Assembly: GCA_900546665.1 (NCBI GenBank)
Contig: URDY01000021.1
Span: 1 to 51,941, forward strand
Source of the DNA: an uncultured Paraprevotella sp.
GTDB taxonomy: Bacteria; Bacteroidota; Bacteroidia; Bacteroidales; Bacteroidaceae
Length of the DNA: 51,941 nucleotides
Direction: 5' to 3'
Part shown: positions 35,567 to 44,634 of the stretch, in pieces
How positions within the stretch are numbered: position 1 is the stretch's first letter
Layout of the letters: every line of letters begins with the position of its first letter
Notes under the pieces: model-generated
What the model was told of the DNA's origin: nothing
The model's input: the letters and a program-made list of their open reading frames with translations, nothing else
The model's database searches: none
Translations under genes and position numbers: made by a program

Positions 35567-36193
35567 ATGTTAACACAGATTGCTATTTCTGCCATGGCCG
35601 CACTTTTTGCGTTGCCGAAATTGAATTATGAGATGAATGACCTGGAGCCGGTTATCAGTCAGGAAACAATAGAATTCCATTATGGAAAGCATTTGCAAGC
35701 CTATGTCAATACGCTCAATACCTTGGTCAAGGATACCGAGTATGAGAAAATGACTTTGGAAGAGATTGTTACGCATGCTCCTGCCGGTCCGGTTTTCAAT
35801 AATGCCGGTCAGGTGCTCAATCATGCACTGTACTTTGAACAGTTCCGTCCGGTAAAGGCCGAGGGCAAGTCGGATAAACCGCAAGGGCGTCTGGCTGAGG
35901 CTATAGATACGGCATTTGGAAGTTTTGAAGAATTCCAAAAGAAAATGGCCACTGCAGCCACAGCGCTTTTTGGTTCAGGATGGGCCTGGCTGGCACAGGA
36001 TAATGAAGGTAAATTGGTGATCGTGCAATGTCCGAATGCTGGTAATCCGGTTACTTCCGGCTTGGTGCCTTTACTGTGCTTTGATGTGTGGGAACATGCC
36101 TATTACATTGACTACCGTAACCGTCGTCCGGACCATATTTCCGCCTTATGGCAGATTATAGACTGGGACGTTATTGCTTCCCGCATGAAATAA
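35567..36193 (+). CDS. sodB: Fe/Mn superoxide dismutase
   Basis: A 208-aa iron/manganese superoxide dismutase, which converts superoxide to oxygen and peroxide. The four metal ligands are visible: H38 (FHYGKHLQAYV), H86 (VLNHALYFEQF), D173 and H177 (CFDVWEHAYYIDY). The usual GSGWAWLAQ and NRRPDHISALW segments are present. The N-terminus has about 16 extra residues (MLTQIAISAMAALFAL) before the normal LPKLNYEMNDLEPVIS beginning. This stretch is hydrophobic and could be a weak signal sequence, or translation may start at the internal ATG at 35594. The frame is open from 35519, but that region lies within the leader. The gene has its own consensus promoter and a strong terminator. Confidence 0.93.
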   Translation: MLTQIAISAMAALFALPKLNYEMNDLEPVISQETIEFHYGKHLQAYVNTLNTLVKDTEYEKMTLEEIVTHAPAGPVFNNAGQVLNHALYFEQFRPVKAEGKSDKPQGRLAEAIDTAFGSFEEFQKKMATAATALFGSGWAWLAQDNEGKLVIVQCPNAGNPVTSGLVPLLCFDVWEHAYYIDYRNRRPDHISALWQIIDWDVIASRMK

Positions 36194-36219
36194 AAGTCTG
36201 TTTGTGATATTTATCCGAG

Positions 36220-36263
36220 AATCCCCGCTTTAGCCATGTTCAAAAAAGGCTAAGGCGGGGATT
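36220..36263. terminator. Terminator between sodB and the helicase gene
   Basis: AATCCCCGCTTTAGCC pairs with GGCTAAGGCGGGGATT (16 bp, 12-base loop), followed by TGGGTTT on the plus strand. It lies between convergent genes. Confidence 0.85.
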
Positions 36264-36268
36264 TGGGT

Positions 36269-38227
36269 TTATTCCATGTTAATCTGTTCTATGTATTTCT
36301 TCAGACTGTCATAGAACCTGTTGCGGCACAGCGTCTGGCTGTTTCCGATTACGATCAGTTTCATTCTGGCACGGGTGATGGCCACATTCATTCGTCTCAA
36401 GTCACGCAGAAAACCGATTTGTCCCTCATTGTTGCTCCGAACCATGCTGATAAGGATAATGTCACGTTCCTGTCCCTGGAAACCATCTACGGTATTGATA
36501 CTGATCATTTGCCGGTATGGCTTGAAAAAAGGATCTTTGCGAATGAGATGACGCAACATTTGTACCTGTGCCTTGTAAGGTGAGATGATACCGGTGTCAA
36601 TCCTTTCATTCAGAATCCGTTCTTTTCCGATTCTGCCAAAGTAGTTTTTCAGAATGCCGACTGTCAGCTGTGCCTCTTCGGCATTGGTCTTGCTTTGGGT
36701 GTCGGTTTGTCGGTTTTCTTCAAATTGAAGGCAGATCTCATTATCTGATGTCTTTAAATCTCCGGTATATGGTACCGTCTGTCTTTCATCAGAGGTGTCA
36801 ATCCATACCATAGGTGAATCCCAGTCCAGTATGCCACGGTATTTCACTTCGGCTGCACTTTCCACTTTATCGTCGTAAAACCAGTGGCTGGAAAACCGCA
36901 TAATGGCCTCGTTCATCCTGTATTGTATTTTAAGCAGACTGACTGTTTGTGGCTTATGTTCTGCAATTATCTCCATGAGTGTACGGTCCAGGCCCTGTTT
37001 CAGGGCTTCCTGGCTTTTGATGGTAGGAGGTAGCTGGCAGTGGTCACCGGCCAGGATGACGCGTCCGGCTTTTTGTATGGCAATCCAGCATGCGGCTTCC
37101 AGTGCCTGGGCGGCTTCGTCTATGAATAAAGTCGTGAACGACATACCGGTGAGGACGCGGTTGGCACTGCCCGCCAGCGTACAGGCTATGACACGTGCCT
37201 GACTGAACAGGTCGGCATTGATAGCCAGTTCCATTTCTGTAGCCCGGTCGCGCAGACGAGTGATCTTCTGATGGAACGAGTCGTGATTTCCCTTGTTCCT
37301 CTGGCCGTATAGATCGCGTATGGCTTTCCTGACTGCCCAAAGTTGTGGATAGAGGGAATGACTTTCGAACATACGTTCATAAGTGAAGCCGAGCATTTTA
37401 TCGTTGACTCTGCTTGGGTTGCCTATACGCATGACAGATACGCCGCGGTCGGTCAGCTTTTCGGCAATCCAGTCTACGGCCATGTTGCTTTGGGCACAGA
37501 CCAGAACCTGGCTTTCACGACGGAGCGTTTCGTAAATGGCTTCTACAAGTGTAGTGGTTTTTCCGGTACCCGGAGGACCGTGTACAATGGCTACGTCTTT
37601 AGCCCGCAATACGTTGTTGACCGCCGTTTCCTGTGACGTGTTCAGCCATGGAAAACGGACGGGCATGAATTGATAGGTTCCTGCAGTGACTTGTCCCAGA
37701 AGGATTTCCCGTAATTCGGCCAGTCTGCCATGTTTGGCTGTTGTAGCGTGGTCGAGAGCCTCAAACATGAGTTTGTATGTAGTCTCGTCCAGATAGAGTT
37801 GTATTCCCAGTCTTTCTGCCTGTAACAATTGGGACAGGGAGTCTGTGCCCGGGAGGATTATGACCATGCGGTTCTCGTCCACAAAGCTGACTGTGGCCGA
37901 GAAATTCAGATAATGCAGTTGACCTTCTGCATATTGGCTTTTCTGTGGCCCGGATGCGTCCATGGTGAAAAAACAGACCGTTTTTCCGGGTTCGAAGTTA
38001 TGTTCCACATCGGTCCATTCCGTTCGTCTGACTTCTATGACAAACTGGTTGAGTGAATTATAATAACTCTGTCCGATAACCAGTGGGAACCAGCAATATC
38101 CCTGTCTGATCTTATGGTAGATGCCGACCGTTTCAGTCTGTTGGCGGAACTGTTCCTTTTCGTAGGCATATTCCAGTTCAAGCAGCCGTTTGCAATGTTG
38201 CAGGTGCAGAAGAGAAGATTCAGGCAT
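36269..38227 (-). CDS. Superfamily 1 DNA/RNA helicase (Upf1/IGHMBP2/DNA2-like)
   Basis: A 652-aa SF1B-type helicase. An N-terminal beta-barrel domain (about 1-190) precedes the motor. Motif I is VHGPPGTGKTTTLVEAI (about residue 216). Motif Ia region is VLVCAQSNMAVDWIAEKL, motif II is TLFIDEAAQALEAACW, motif III is VILAGDHCQLPPTIKS, motif IV region is VSLLKIQYRMNEAIM, motif V is TVDGFQGQERDIILIS and motif VI is RRMNVAITRARMKLIVIG. The full set implies an active ATPase. Relatives unwind DNA or RNA; the cellular role of the Bacteroidetes form is unknown. It follows the EamA transporter gene by 5 bases on the same strand. Confidence 0.93.
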   Translation of the reverse strand: MPESSLLHLQHCKRLLELEYAYEKEQFRQQTETVGIYHKIRQGYCWFPLVIGQSYYNSLNQFVIEVRRTEWTDVEHNFEPGKTVCFFTMDASGPQKSQYAEGQLHYLNFSATVSFVDENRMVIILPGTDSLSQLLQAERLGIQLYLDETTYKLMFEALDHATTAKHGRLAELREILLGQVTAGTYQFMPVRFPWLNTSQETAVNNVLRAKDVAIVHGPPGTGKTTTLVEAIYETLRRESQVLVCAQSNMAVDWIAEKLTDRGVSVMRIGNPSRVNDKMLGFTYERMFESHSLYPQLWAVRKAIRDLYGQRNKGNHDSFHQKITRLRDRATEMELAINADLFSQARVIACTLAGSANRVLTGMSFTTLFIDEAAQALEAACWIAIQKAGRVILAGDHCQLPPTIKSQEALKQGLDRTLMEIIAEHKPQTVSLLKIQYRMNEAIMRFSSHWFYDDKVESAAEVKYRGILDWDSPMVWIDTSDERQTVPYTGDLKTSDNEICLQFEENRQTDTQSKTNAEEAQLTVGILKNYFGRIGKERILNERIDTGIISPYKAQVQMLRHLIRKDPFFKPYRQMISINTVDGFQGQERDIILISMVRSNNEGQIGFLRDLRRMNVAITRARMKLIVIGNSQTLCRNRFYDSLKKYIEQINME

Positions 38228-38232
38228 GGGAC

Positions 38233-39174
38233 TTATTTTGGGTTGGTTGGTCGGTTGCTTTTTTCCAGTTGCATTTCGGCACGGCTTTTACTTTGTGTCA
38301 CGAGCCATACACCGCTGAACACCAGGATAACGGCCAGGCCTTGTCCCCAACCGAATACACCGAGTCCGGTGGCTACACTCACGATGCAGGCAACGATCGG
38401 CTGGACATAATTATACATGCTTACAATCGTCGGACGGAGGCTTTTCTGACCTTTCATCATGAGGATATAGGCCAGGAAGGTTGCTACGAATACCACAAAA
38501 GCTGTTTCAGCCCAGACCGTAACTGGCAGTTCCTGCCAGTTTAGTCCTGCCAGTTCGTTGTAACTGAAAGGCAAAACAACAATAGTGGCGTAAGTGAACA
38601 TCCATTTCATGCAAGTCACTACGCTGTATTTCTGGATAAGTTTCTTGAATATGGTCAGGTATACCGCGAAACTGCATTGTGCCGTGATGCAGAGCAGATC
38701 TCCGACAATATTGCCTTGTCCGTTTCCGTTGCCATGTCCGCTTCCCATGATAAGAAGCAACGCACCTATGGCACCGCAGAATATACCCATGACTTTTTTG
38801 CTGGTGACAGGTTCCTTCAGGAATATGGCAGCCAGAATCATGGTGATGATAGGCATGGTTGTTGTGACGATGCTGGCATTGACCGGTGAGGTGATGGACA
38901 ATCCGATGGTAAAACAACATTGGTTGAATACAATAGCCAGCATGCCTGCAAAAAAGAACATGAAGAGGTCGCGTGGCGGCACTTCTTCGTTGTGTTTGCT
39001 GAATAGCGAGGTCAACCAGAAGCATACAGCTGCTCCTATCATTCTGAAGGTGACCATACAAAGTCCGCTGATACCGTTAGCCATGGCATCTTTGCCCAAT
39101 GGTGACATCAGTCCCCATGCAGCGCAGGCTGCCAGCATGCAAAGATGGCCTTTCCAATTTTTGTCTTGATTCAT
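38233..39174 (-). CDS. EamA/DMT-family transporter
   Basis: A 313-aa inner-membrane protein with ten hydrophobic segments in two homologous EamA halves (CMLAACAAWGLMSPLGKDAM near the N-terminus, GDLLCITAQCSFAVYLTIF near the middle). It resembles RhaT/YdcZ-type drug/metabolite transporters, which export amino acids or other metabolites; the substrate is unknown. The frame is open to 39255, but the ATG at 39174 (MNQDKNWKGHL) is a better start and lies 42 bases downstream of a TAACTTTG box. It is the first gene of a two-gene unit with the SF1 helicase. Confidence 0.92.
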   Translation of the reverse strand: MNQDKNWKGHLCMLAACAAWGLMSPLGKDAMANGISGLCMVTFRMIGAAVCFWLTSLFSKHNEEVPPRDLFMFFFAGMLAIVFNQCCFTIGLSITSPVNASIVTTTMPIITMILAAIFLKEPVTSKKVMGIFCGAIGALLLIMGSGHGNGNGQGNIVGDLLCITAQCSFAVYLTIFKKLIQKYSVVTCMKWMFTYATIVVLPFSYNELAGLNWQELPVTVWAETAFVVFVATFLAYILMMKGQKSLRPTIVSMYNYVQPIVACIVSVATGLGVFGWGQGLAVILVFSGVWLVTQSKSRAEMQLEKSNRPTNPK

Positions 39175-39215
39175 TTCCTTTACCTTAAAAAATATCCGTA
39201 ATCTGAAAACGTATG

Positions 39216-39223
39216 CAAAGTTA
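39216..39223 (-). promoter_or_regulatory. -7 box (TAACTTTG) for the EamA-helicase unit
   Basis: A perfect TAnnTTTG on the minus strand, 42 bases before the ATG at 39174; no clear -33 element. Confidence 0.5.
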
Positions 39224-39254
39224 GCTTTTTTATCACAACTTTTATTTTTTTTCA

Positions 39255-39285
39255 TTGCTTCTTTCCCATCTAAAAAGTATCTTTG
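39255..39285 (+). promoter_or_regulatory. Promoter of the ATPase-DUF4435 pair
   Basis: TTG (39255-39257), 20 bases, then TATCTTTG (39278-39285), 28 bases before the ATG at 39314. Confidence 0.65.
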
Positions 39286-39313
39286 TAATCAACAGACAGA
39301 AAAACACCTCACT

Positions 39314-40132
39314 ATGGCTAAAGTTGGCGCATATATCAAAAGAATAGAAATAGAATCATTGTGGAGCGGCCGGAAGCATATTATATGGGATCTGGACCGT
39401 CATGTCAATATTCTGAGCGGGGTTAACGGAGTAGGCAAGAGTACGATTCTTAACAGGGTCATAGAAGATCTGTTGTTTCATCTTAAGGGTACCAACTCCG
39501 ATATGCCGGGAGTTACGCTGACTTATTATCCGAAAGATGCCACGACAGTACGTTTTGATGTGATCAGGAGTTTTGACCGTCCCTTGATTCATAGTAACAT
39601 TCTGGAAAAACTGACGGATGACAGAGTCGCTACGGAACTTGACTGGCAGCTTTACCAGCTCCAGCGCCGTTATCTGGATTATCAGGTGAATGTCGGTAAC
39701 CGTATGATCAGCATGTTGACCAGCGGGGATCCGACAGCCCAAGAGAAGGCGAAGGCCGAAGCAGAAGCCAGAACGCAGTTTCAGGATATCATAGACAGTT
39801 TGTTCAAGGAAACCGGTAAGAAAATCGTACGCGACAGCAATGAAATCTTTTTGGATCAGTTCGGCGAAATACTGCCTCCATACAAATTGTCGTCCGGAGA
39901 GAAGCAGATGCTGGCCATTCTCTTGACCGTACTGGTGGAAGACCGTCAGCCTTATGTATTGTTTATGGACGAGCCGGAAGTCAGTCTTCATGTGGAATGG
40001 CAGCAGAAACTGATCAGCCTGATCCAGCAGCTGAATCCTCAGGTGCAGATCATACTGACCACCCATTCTCCTGCGGTCATAATGAACGGCTGGCTTGATG
40101 CGGTTACGGAAGTGACGGATATTACCCAATAA
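39314..40132 (+). CDS. ABC-type AAA ATPase, AriA-like partner of a DUF4435 protein
   Basis: A 272-aa single-domain ATPase of the ABC/SMC-like AAA_15/AAA_21 group. Walker A is GVNGVGKST (36-44). The ABC signature is KLSSGEKQML (191-200), Walker B is YVLFMDEPEVSLH (D219, E220 catalytic), and the switch histidine is H251 in TTHSPAVI. The segment between (about 60-185) is helical and includes a charged stretch (AQEKAKAEAEARTQF) where such proteins carry a short coiled coil. There are no membrane segments. The next gene, 14 bases downstream, encodes a DUF4435/TOPRIM protein. This pairing is that of the PARIS anti-phage system (AriA ATPase scaffold plus AriB nuclease), although AriA is usually longer. 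The defence function is inferred from architecture only. Confidence 0.85.
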   Translation: MAKVGAYIKRIEIESLWSGRKHIIWDLDRHVNILSGVNGVGKSTILNRVIEDLLFHLKGTNSDMPGVTLTYYPKDATTVRFDVIRSFDRPLIHSNILEKLTDDRVATELDWQLYQLQRRYLDYQVNVGNRMISMLTSGDPTAQEKAKAEAEARTQFQDIIDSLFKETGKKIVRDSNEIFLDQFGEILPPYKLSSGEKQMLAILLTVLVEDRQPYVLFMDEPEVSLHVEWQQKLISLIQQLNPQVQIILTTHSPAVIMNGWLDAVTEVTDITQ

Positions 40133-40146
40133 AAACAGATCCGCGT

Positions 40147-41226
40147 ATGTCAAAAAGATTGTCTGAAAACTTAAATTCCTATTATCTTGGTGCCGCGCAC
40201 AAGATGAAGCCCAAGAAGGCACGGCATAAGATCGTGGCTTATGTGGAAAGTTACGATGACATTTTCTTCTGGCGTAATGTTCTGGATGAGTTTGAGACGG
40301 AAGACCGCTATTTTGAAATCATGCTGCCTTCGCGGACTACATTGGGCAAAGGCAAAAAACTGGTGTTGATGAACAAACTGGGACAACAGTTCGGTGAGAA
40401 TATGATAGCCTGTGTGGATGCGGATTATGATTATCTGCTTCAGGGAGTGACTTCCATTTCTGCACTGATCAATACCAATCCTTACGTCTTCCACACTTAT
40501 GTCTATGCCATCGAAAACTATCAGTGTTATGCCGAGAGTTTGCATAGTGTATGTGTCATGGCCACTCTTAATGACCATCAGATCGTGGATTTCGAAGGCT
40601 TTATGCAGGAATATTCACGGATAATCTGGCCGCTTTTTGTCTGGTCCATTTGGGTTTACCGTCATAATGTCTATCATGATTTCACTATGACTGAATTTGG
40701 CAATCACGTGGTATTTGGAGATATCAATGTGTATCATCCGGAGTATACGCTTGAATATGTCAGACGTAAGGTTAACCGGAAAATGGCATGGTTGCAGCAT
40801 CATTATCCTCAGGCAAAGGCGGATTATGAAAGTTTGAAGGCTGAATTGCAGTCGTTGGGAGTGACACCTGAGACAACCTATCTGTATATGCAGGGGCATA
40901 CCTTGTTCGAAAATGTCGTATTGCCGTTACTGGAACCGGTTTGTATTCTGTTGCGTAAGGAACGTGAGAAGGAAATAAGGCGTCTGGCGGAACATGACGT
41001 GCAGCGTCAGAATGAACTGTCATGTTATCAGCATAGCCAGCAACCTATTGGCGAAATGTTGCGTAAGAATATTAATTTCAAGCAAGCAGCCCCATATCAG
41101 CGTTTGCGTAAAGATATTCTTCGGTTTATGGAAGAACTGGACCGTCAGTATGCCCGTTCTGAGACAAATATGGGAGAACGGAACATGAACGGTCATTTGA
41201 CAGGTCAACCTGCAGATGGAGACTGA
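40147..41226 (+). CDS. DUF4435 (TOPRIM-like) protein, AriB-like
   Basis: A 359-aa protein of the DUF4435 family. The TOPRIM metal site is recognisable: E34 in VAYVESYDDIFFW and the acidic triplet D91/D93/D95 in CVDADYDYLL. These residues bind Mg in OLD- and AriB-type nucleases. The family hallmark YAIENYQCY follows at about 120-128. The C-terminal half (150-359) is helical with aromatic residues and no motif I can name. It follows the ABC-type ATPase by 14 bases, as AriB follows AriA in PARIS. In PARIS, AriB is released from AriA when a phage trigger is sensed and cleaves tRNA. That this protein does the same is inference. It ends in a terminator hairpin that overlaps its last codons. Confidence 0.82.
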   Translation: MSKRLSENLNSYYLGAAHKMKPKKARHKIVAYVESYDDIFFWRNVLDEFETEDRYFEIMLPSRTTLGKGKKLVLMNKLGQQFGENMIACVDADYDYLLQGVTSISALINTNPYVFHTYVYAIENYQCYAESLHSVCVMATLNDHQIVDFEGFMQEYSRIIWPLFVWSIWVYRHNVYHDFTMTEFGNHVVFGDINVYHPEYTLEYVRRKVNRKMAWLQHHYPQAKADYESLKAELQSLGVTPETTYLYMQGHTLFENVVLPLLEPVCILLRKEREKEIRRLAEHDVQRQNELSCYQHSQQPIGEMLRKNINFKQAAPYQRLRKDILRFMEELDRQYARSETNMGERNMNGHLTGQPADGD

Positions 41227-41260
41227 AATCATGGAATGATATTCTCCTGCTGCAGGTTGA
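41205..41260 (+). terminator. Terminator overlapping the end of the DUF4435 gene
   Basis: TCAACCTGCAG pairs perfectly with CTGCAGGTTGA (11 bp, long inner loop), followed by TTCTGTTTTGTTTT. The left arm lies inside the coding sequence. Confidence 0.6.
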
Positions 41261-41272
41261 TTCTGTTTTGTT

Positions 41273-42616
41273 TTATATAAAGAACTTATCCAATTTCTTG
41301 ATCAGCATGCTGCGACAGAAAACGACGACACTGTCGCCTTCTTCAATCTGTGTCATGCCGCTAACCAGCATACCGGTTCCGTTACGAACCAGACCACCGA
41401 TGGTAACTCCGGCCGGTAATCCCAAGTCCTTAACCGGCTTTCTGGTCACTCTGGCGCCCGGTTTGACAATAAATTCTGCCACATCCGCATTGGCAACGGT
41501 CAGGCATTTGACGTTCGTGACATCCGCATCAAGCATCATCTGGTAGATATGGCTGGCAGCGATGGTCTTTTTGTTGATGATGGTACCGATATCCAGTTTT
41601 TCAGCCATGGTCACATAATCCAGATTGTCGACAAGGGCAACCGTTTTTCTTACTCCCAGTCGTTTGGCTGTCAGGCAGGCCAGGATGTTGCTTTCACTTT
41701 GTCCGGTCAGAGCGACGAAAGCCTGAGTGTGGTGGATACCTTCGTCCATGAGCAGGGCCGTGTCGCGTCCGTCGCCATTGATGACCATCACATCATCATT
41801 TTCAAGAAGCTCATTCAGCTCATTACACCGTACCGGGTCATTTTCTATGATTTTAACGTCCATGTAGTCCGGGGCTTTCTTGGCCGAATGCATGGCTGTA
41901 CGTCCTCCTCCCATGATCATGACATTCTTGACGTCAGCATAATTTTCCTTACCGACAATTTTCCGGATATAAGGTATGTACTTCTTGGTTGTCATGAAAT
42001 AGACAATGTCATTGAGCTGCAGTTCGGAATCTCCGTTGGGGATGATGGTTTCGTCATCTCTTTTGATGGCTACAACGTGGTAGTTTGTATTCGGACCACA
42101 TAATGTTTTGAGCGGTATGTTCAGAATCTCAGTCGTGTCTCTCAGTTTGATGCCCAGCATGGTCAGTGCACCGTCGTGTACTTCCCACCATTGTCTGACC
42201 CAACTGTGCTTGATGCTTTCCACAATGTCACAGGCAGCCAGAAGTTCCGGGAAAATAAGAGAATTGATTCCCATCTTTTTGAAAAAATCGCGGTATTTGC
42301 AGTCTGTATATTCCGCGTTATCAATACGGGCTACCGTCTTCTTGGCACCAAGTGCGTGAGCCAGCATGCAGCAGGTGATGTTCTTGTTTTCGTCCGGTGT
42401 GACGGCAATGAACAGGTCCGCATGTGCTGCACCGGCTTCTTTCAGACCGTCTATGGATGTCGGTCGCAGGTTTAGCGTCATGAGGTCGAACGAATCGGCT
42501 ATTTTGGATAGCTTTTCTTCGCTTTCGTCAATGAGGGTAATGTCTTGGTTCTCATTTGAGAGCAAGCCGGCCAGATGGGTACCCACCGCGCCGGCCCCGG
42601 CAATGATAATTTTCAT
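41273..42616 (-). CDS. trkA: Trk potassium uptake regulatory subunit TrkA
   Basis: A 447-aa peripheral membrane protein with two tandem RCK (KTN plus TrkA-C) units, the normal layout for full-length TrkA. The first Rossmann fold starts MKIIIAGAGAVGTHLAGLLS. The second is VMIMGGGRTAMHSAKKA near residue 230. TrkA-C regions lie around 140-220 and 365-445. It binds NAD(H) and gates the TrkH/TrkG potassium channel. Only 1 base separates its start from the end of dxs, so the two are cotranscribed. The expected channel gene trkH is not adjacent; downstream lies the convergent ATPase-DUF4435 pair. Confidence 0.94.
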   Translation of the reverse strand: MKIIIAGAGAVGTHLAGLLSNENQDITLIDESEEKLSKIADSFDLMTLNLRPTSIDGLKEAGAAHADLFIAVTPDENKNITCCMLAHALGAKKTVARIDNAEYTDCKYRDFFKKMGINSLIFPELLAACDIVESIKHSWVRQWWEVHDGALTMLGIKLRDTTEILNIPLKTLCGPNTNYHVVAIKRDDETIIPNGDSELQLNDIVYFMTTKKYIPYIRKIVGKENYADVKNVMIMGGGRTAMHSAKKAPDYMDVKIIENDPVRCNELNELLENDDVMVINGDGRDTALLMDEGIHHTQAFVALTGQSESNILACLTAKRLGVRKTVALVDNLDYVTMAEKLDIGTIINKKTIAASHIYQMMLDADVTNVKCLTVANADVAEFIVKPGARVTRKPVKDLGLPAGVTIGGLVRNGTGMLVSGMTQIEEGDSVVVFCRSMLIKKLDKFFI

Positions 42617-42617
42617 G

Positions 42618-44543
42618 TCAAGTGTGTGAATATAATATATGGAGTTGTTTTATAATACTGTCTTTGTCGATACCCACGATTTTTTGCAGTTCGCCTACTG
42701 CACCGTGTTCAACAAATGAATCTGGCAATCCAAGCCGTCTGACAGTGGCTTTGTAGTCGTGGTCGGCAAAATATTCCAGTACGGCAGATCCCAGTCCGCC
42801 GCTGATGACACCGTCTTCTATGGTAATGACCTTGTCGTAATGGCATCCTGCGATGTCCAGAATGTTTGTGTCGATCGGTTTGAGGAAACGCATGTCGTAG
42901 TGTGCCACGCTGACTTTCTCACCTTTTTCAGCCTGCATCTGTTCAAAACACCGGATGGCTTCGCTTACGGTATTGCCGATCGGGCCAATGCTCAGGCATA
43001 CCATATCGGTACCCGATTTAAGCAATTGTCCTTTTCCGACAGGGATTTCTTCCATTTCCGTTTTCCAGTCGAGCATGACTCCTCTGCCGCGCGGATAGCG
43101 GATGACGAAAGGACCTTTGTCAGGCAATTGAGCCGTATACATCAGGTTACGGAGTTCTTTCTCGTTCAGAGGGGACGAAATGGTCAGATTGGGAATCGGC
43201 CGGAGGGCCGCCATATCGAAGGCTCCATGGTGAGTCGGTCCGTCTTCGCCTACCAGACCGGCACGGTCAAGACACAGGACAACAGGCAGGCGCTGTATGG
43301 CTACATCATGGATAATATTGTCGTAAGAGCGTTGTGCGAATGAAGAATAGATGTTGCAGAACGGGATAAGACCGTCTTGTGCCATACCTCCTGAAAAAGT
43401 GACGGCATGTCCTTCTGCAATGCCTACGTCAAAAGCCCTGTCGGGCATCTCTTTCATCAGGATATTCATGGAACAGCCTGTAGGCATGGCTGGTGTGACG
43501 CCTATTATCTTGGGATTCTGTTGAGCCAGTTCAAGGAGGGTTTCGCCGAAAACATCCTGAAAGCGGGGAGGCATGTGGCTGGTATCGGCAATGATCTGTT
43601 TGCCCGTTTCCTTGTCGAATTTTCCAGGTGCATGCCATACGGTAGCTGACCGTTCGGCCGGTTTGAATCCTTTTCCCTTTACGGTGTGGATATGAAGCAG
43701 TTTGGGACCTTTCATGTCCTTGAGCGTCCGCAGGGTCTGTACCAGTTCGATGACGTCATGTCCGTTGCTGGGACCGAAATAACGGATGTTCATACCCTCA
43801 AAAACATTCTGCTGGTTGTTGATGAGGGATTTGATTGAATTGTTGAAACGTATGATCTGCTTCTTTCTGTTGTCATTCAGCCAACCCCAGTTGAGCAGTT
43901 TTTTCGACAGTTCGAATCTCAGACGGTTGTATAAACCGCTTGTGTGCAACTGATGGAGGTAATGTTTCATGCCTCCTACGCTGTGATCAATACTCATGTT
44001 GTTGTCATTGAGTATGATCAGAATGTCATTGGATGATGAAGACGCGTTGTTCAGCCCTTCATAAGCCAGTCCGCCGCTCATGGAGCCGTCGCCGATGACA
44101 GCAACGATGTGCCGGTTTTCCTCTCCTTTGGCTTTGGCTGCTACAGCCATACCAAGAGCTGCCGAGATGGAATTTGAGGCATGCCCGCATGTGAAAGTGT
44201 CATATTCGCTTTCGGAAGGCGAGGGGAAAGGGCGTAAACCGTGCAGTTTGCGGTTGGTGAAAAACTGGTCCCGTCGTCCGGTCAGGATCTTATGGGCATA
44301 GGCTTGGTGTCCCACGTCCCATACGATCCGGTCGTAAGGCGTGTGATAGACATAATGCAGTGCGACTGTCAGTTCTACCACTCCCAGGCTCGATGCAAAA
44401 TGGCCGGGATTGTCGGCCAGCTCATCGATGATATCCTTTCGGAGTTCATCGCATACTTTCGGCAACTTTTCAAGAGGCAGTTTCCGAAGGTCGGCCGGAA
44501 AATTGATTTCCGGTAAAAGGTTATAGGTATTTTTGGTACTCAT
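42618..44543 (-). CDS. dxs: 1-deoxy-D-xylulose-5-phosphate synthase
   Basis: A 641-aa thiamine-diphosphate enzyme that joins pyruvate and glyceraldehyde 3-phosphate, the first step of the MEP isoprenoid pathway. Motifs present are [35 protein letters not shown], the TPP/Mg motif [17 protein letters not shown] (about residues 152-168), the catalytic-loop segment [14 protein letters not shown], and the transketolase-type pyrimidine and C-terminal domains ([40 protein letters not shown]). Length is normal. It is the first gene of a dxs-trkA operon and divergent from the GSCFA gene. Confidence 0.97.
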   Translation of the reverse strand: MSTKNTYNLLPEINFPADLRKLPLEKLPKVCDELRKDIIDELADNPGHFASSLGVVELTVALHYVYHTPYDRIVWDVGHQAYAHKILTGRRDQFFTNRKLHGLRPFPSPSESEYDTFTCGHASNSISAALGMAVAAKAKGEENRHIVAVIGDGSMSGGLAYEGLNNASSSSNDILIILNDNNMSIDHSVGGMKHYLHQLHTSGLYNRLRFELSKKLLNWGWLNDNRKKQIIRFNNSIKSLINNQQNVFEGMNIRYFGPSNGHDVIELVQTLRTLKDMKGPKLLHIHTVKGKGFKPAERSATVWHAPGKFDKETGKQIIADTSHMPPRFQDVFGETLLELAQQNPKIIGVTPAMPTGCSMNILMKEMPDRAFDVGIAEGHAVTFSGGMAQDGLIPFCNIYSSFAQRSYDNIIHDVAIQRLPVVLCLDRAGLVGEDGPTHHGAFDMAALRPIPNLTISSPLNEKELRNLMYTAQLPDKGPFVIRYPRGRGVMLDWKTEMEEIPVGKGQLLKSGTDMVCLSIGPIGNTVSEAIRCFEQMQAEKGEKVSVAHYDMRFLKPIDTNILDIAGCHYDKVITIEDGVISGGLGSAVLEYFADHDYKATVRRLGLPDSFVEHGAVGELQKIVGIDKDSIIKQLHILYSHT

Positions 44544-44561
44544 TACGTCATTTTATCTTTG

Positions 44562-44569
44562 CAAATTTA
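44562..44569 (-). promoter_or_regulatory. -7 box (TAAATTTG) for dxs-trkA
   Basis: A perfect TAnnTTTG on the minus strand, 19 bases before the dxs ATG; no clear -33. Confidence 0.5.
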
Positions 44570-44591
44570 GCATAATTTCGTATATCTTGCG

Positions 44592-44599
44592 TAATTTTG
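44592..44599 (+). promoter_or_regulatory. -7 box (TAATTTTG) for the GSCFA-murF/alr operon
   Basis: A perfect TAnnTTTG, 35 bases before the ATG at 44635, divergent from the dxs box. The -33 element is weak. Confidence 0.5.
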
Positions 44600-44634
44600 C
44601 AGTAAAAATACTCAATTTGTTAATAAGACCATAA

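Noticed and set aside
39356..40222. A 288-codon minus-strand frame
   Set aside because: It is antisense to the ABC-type ATPase with intact Walker motifs; a shadow.
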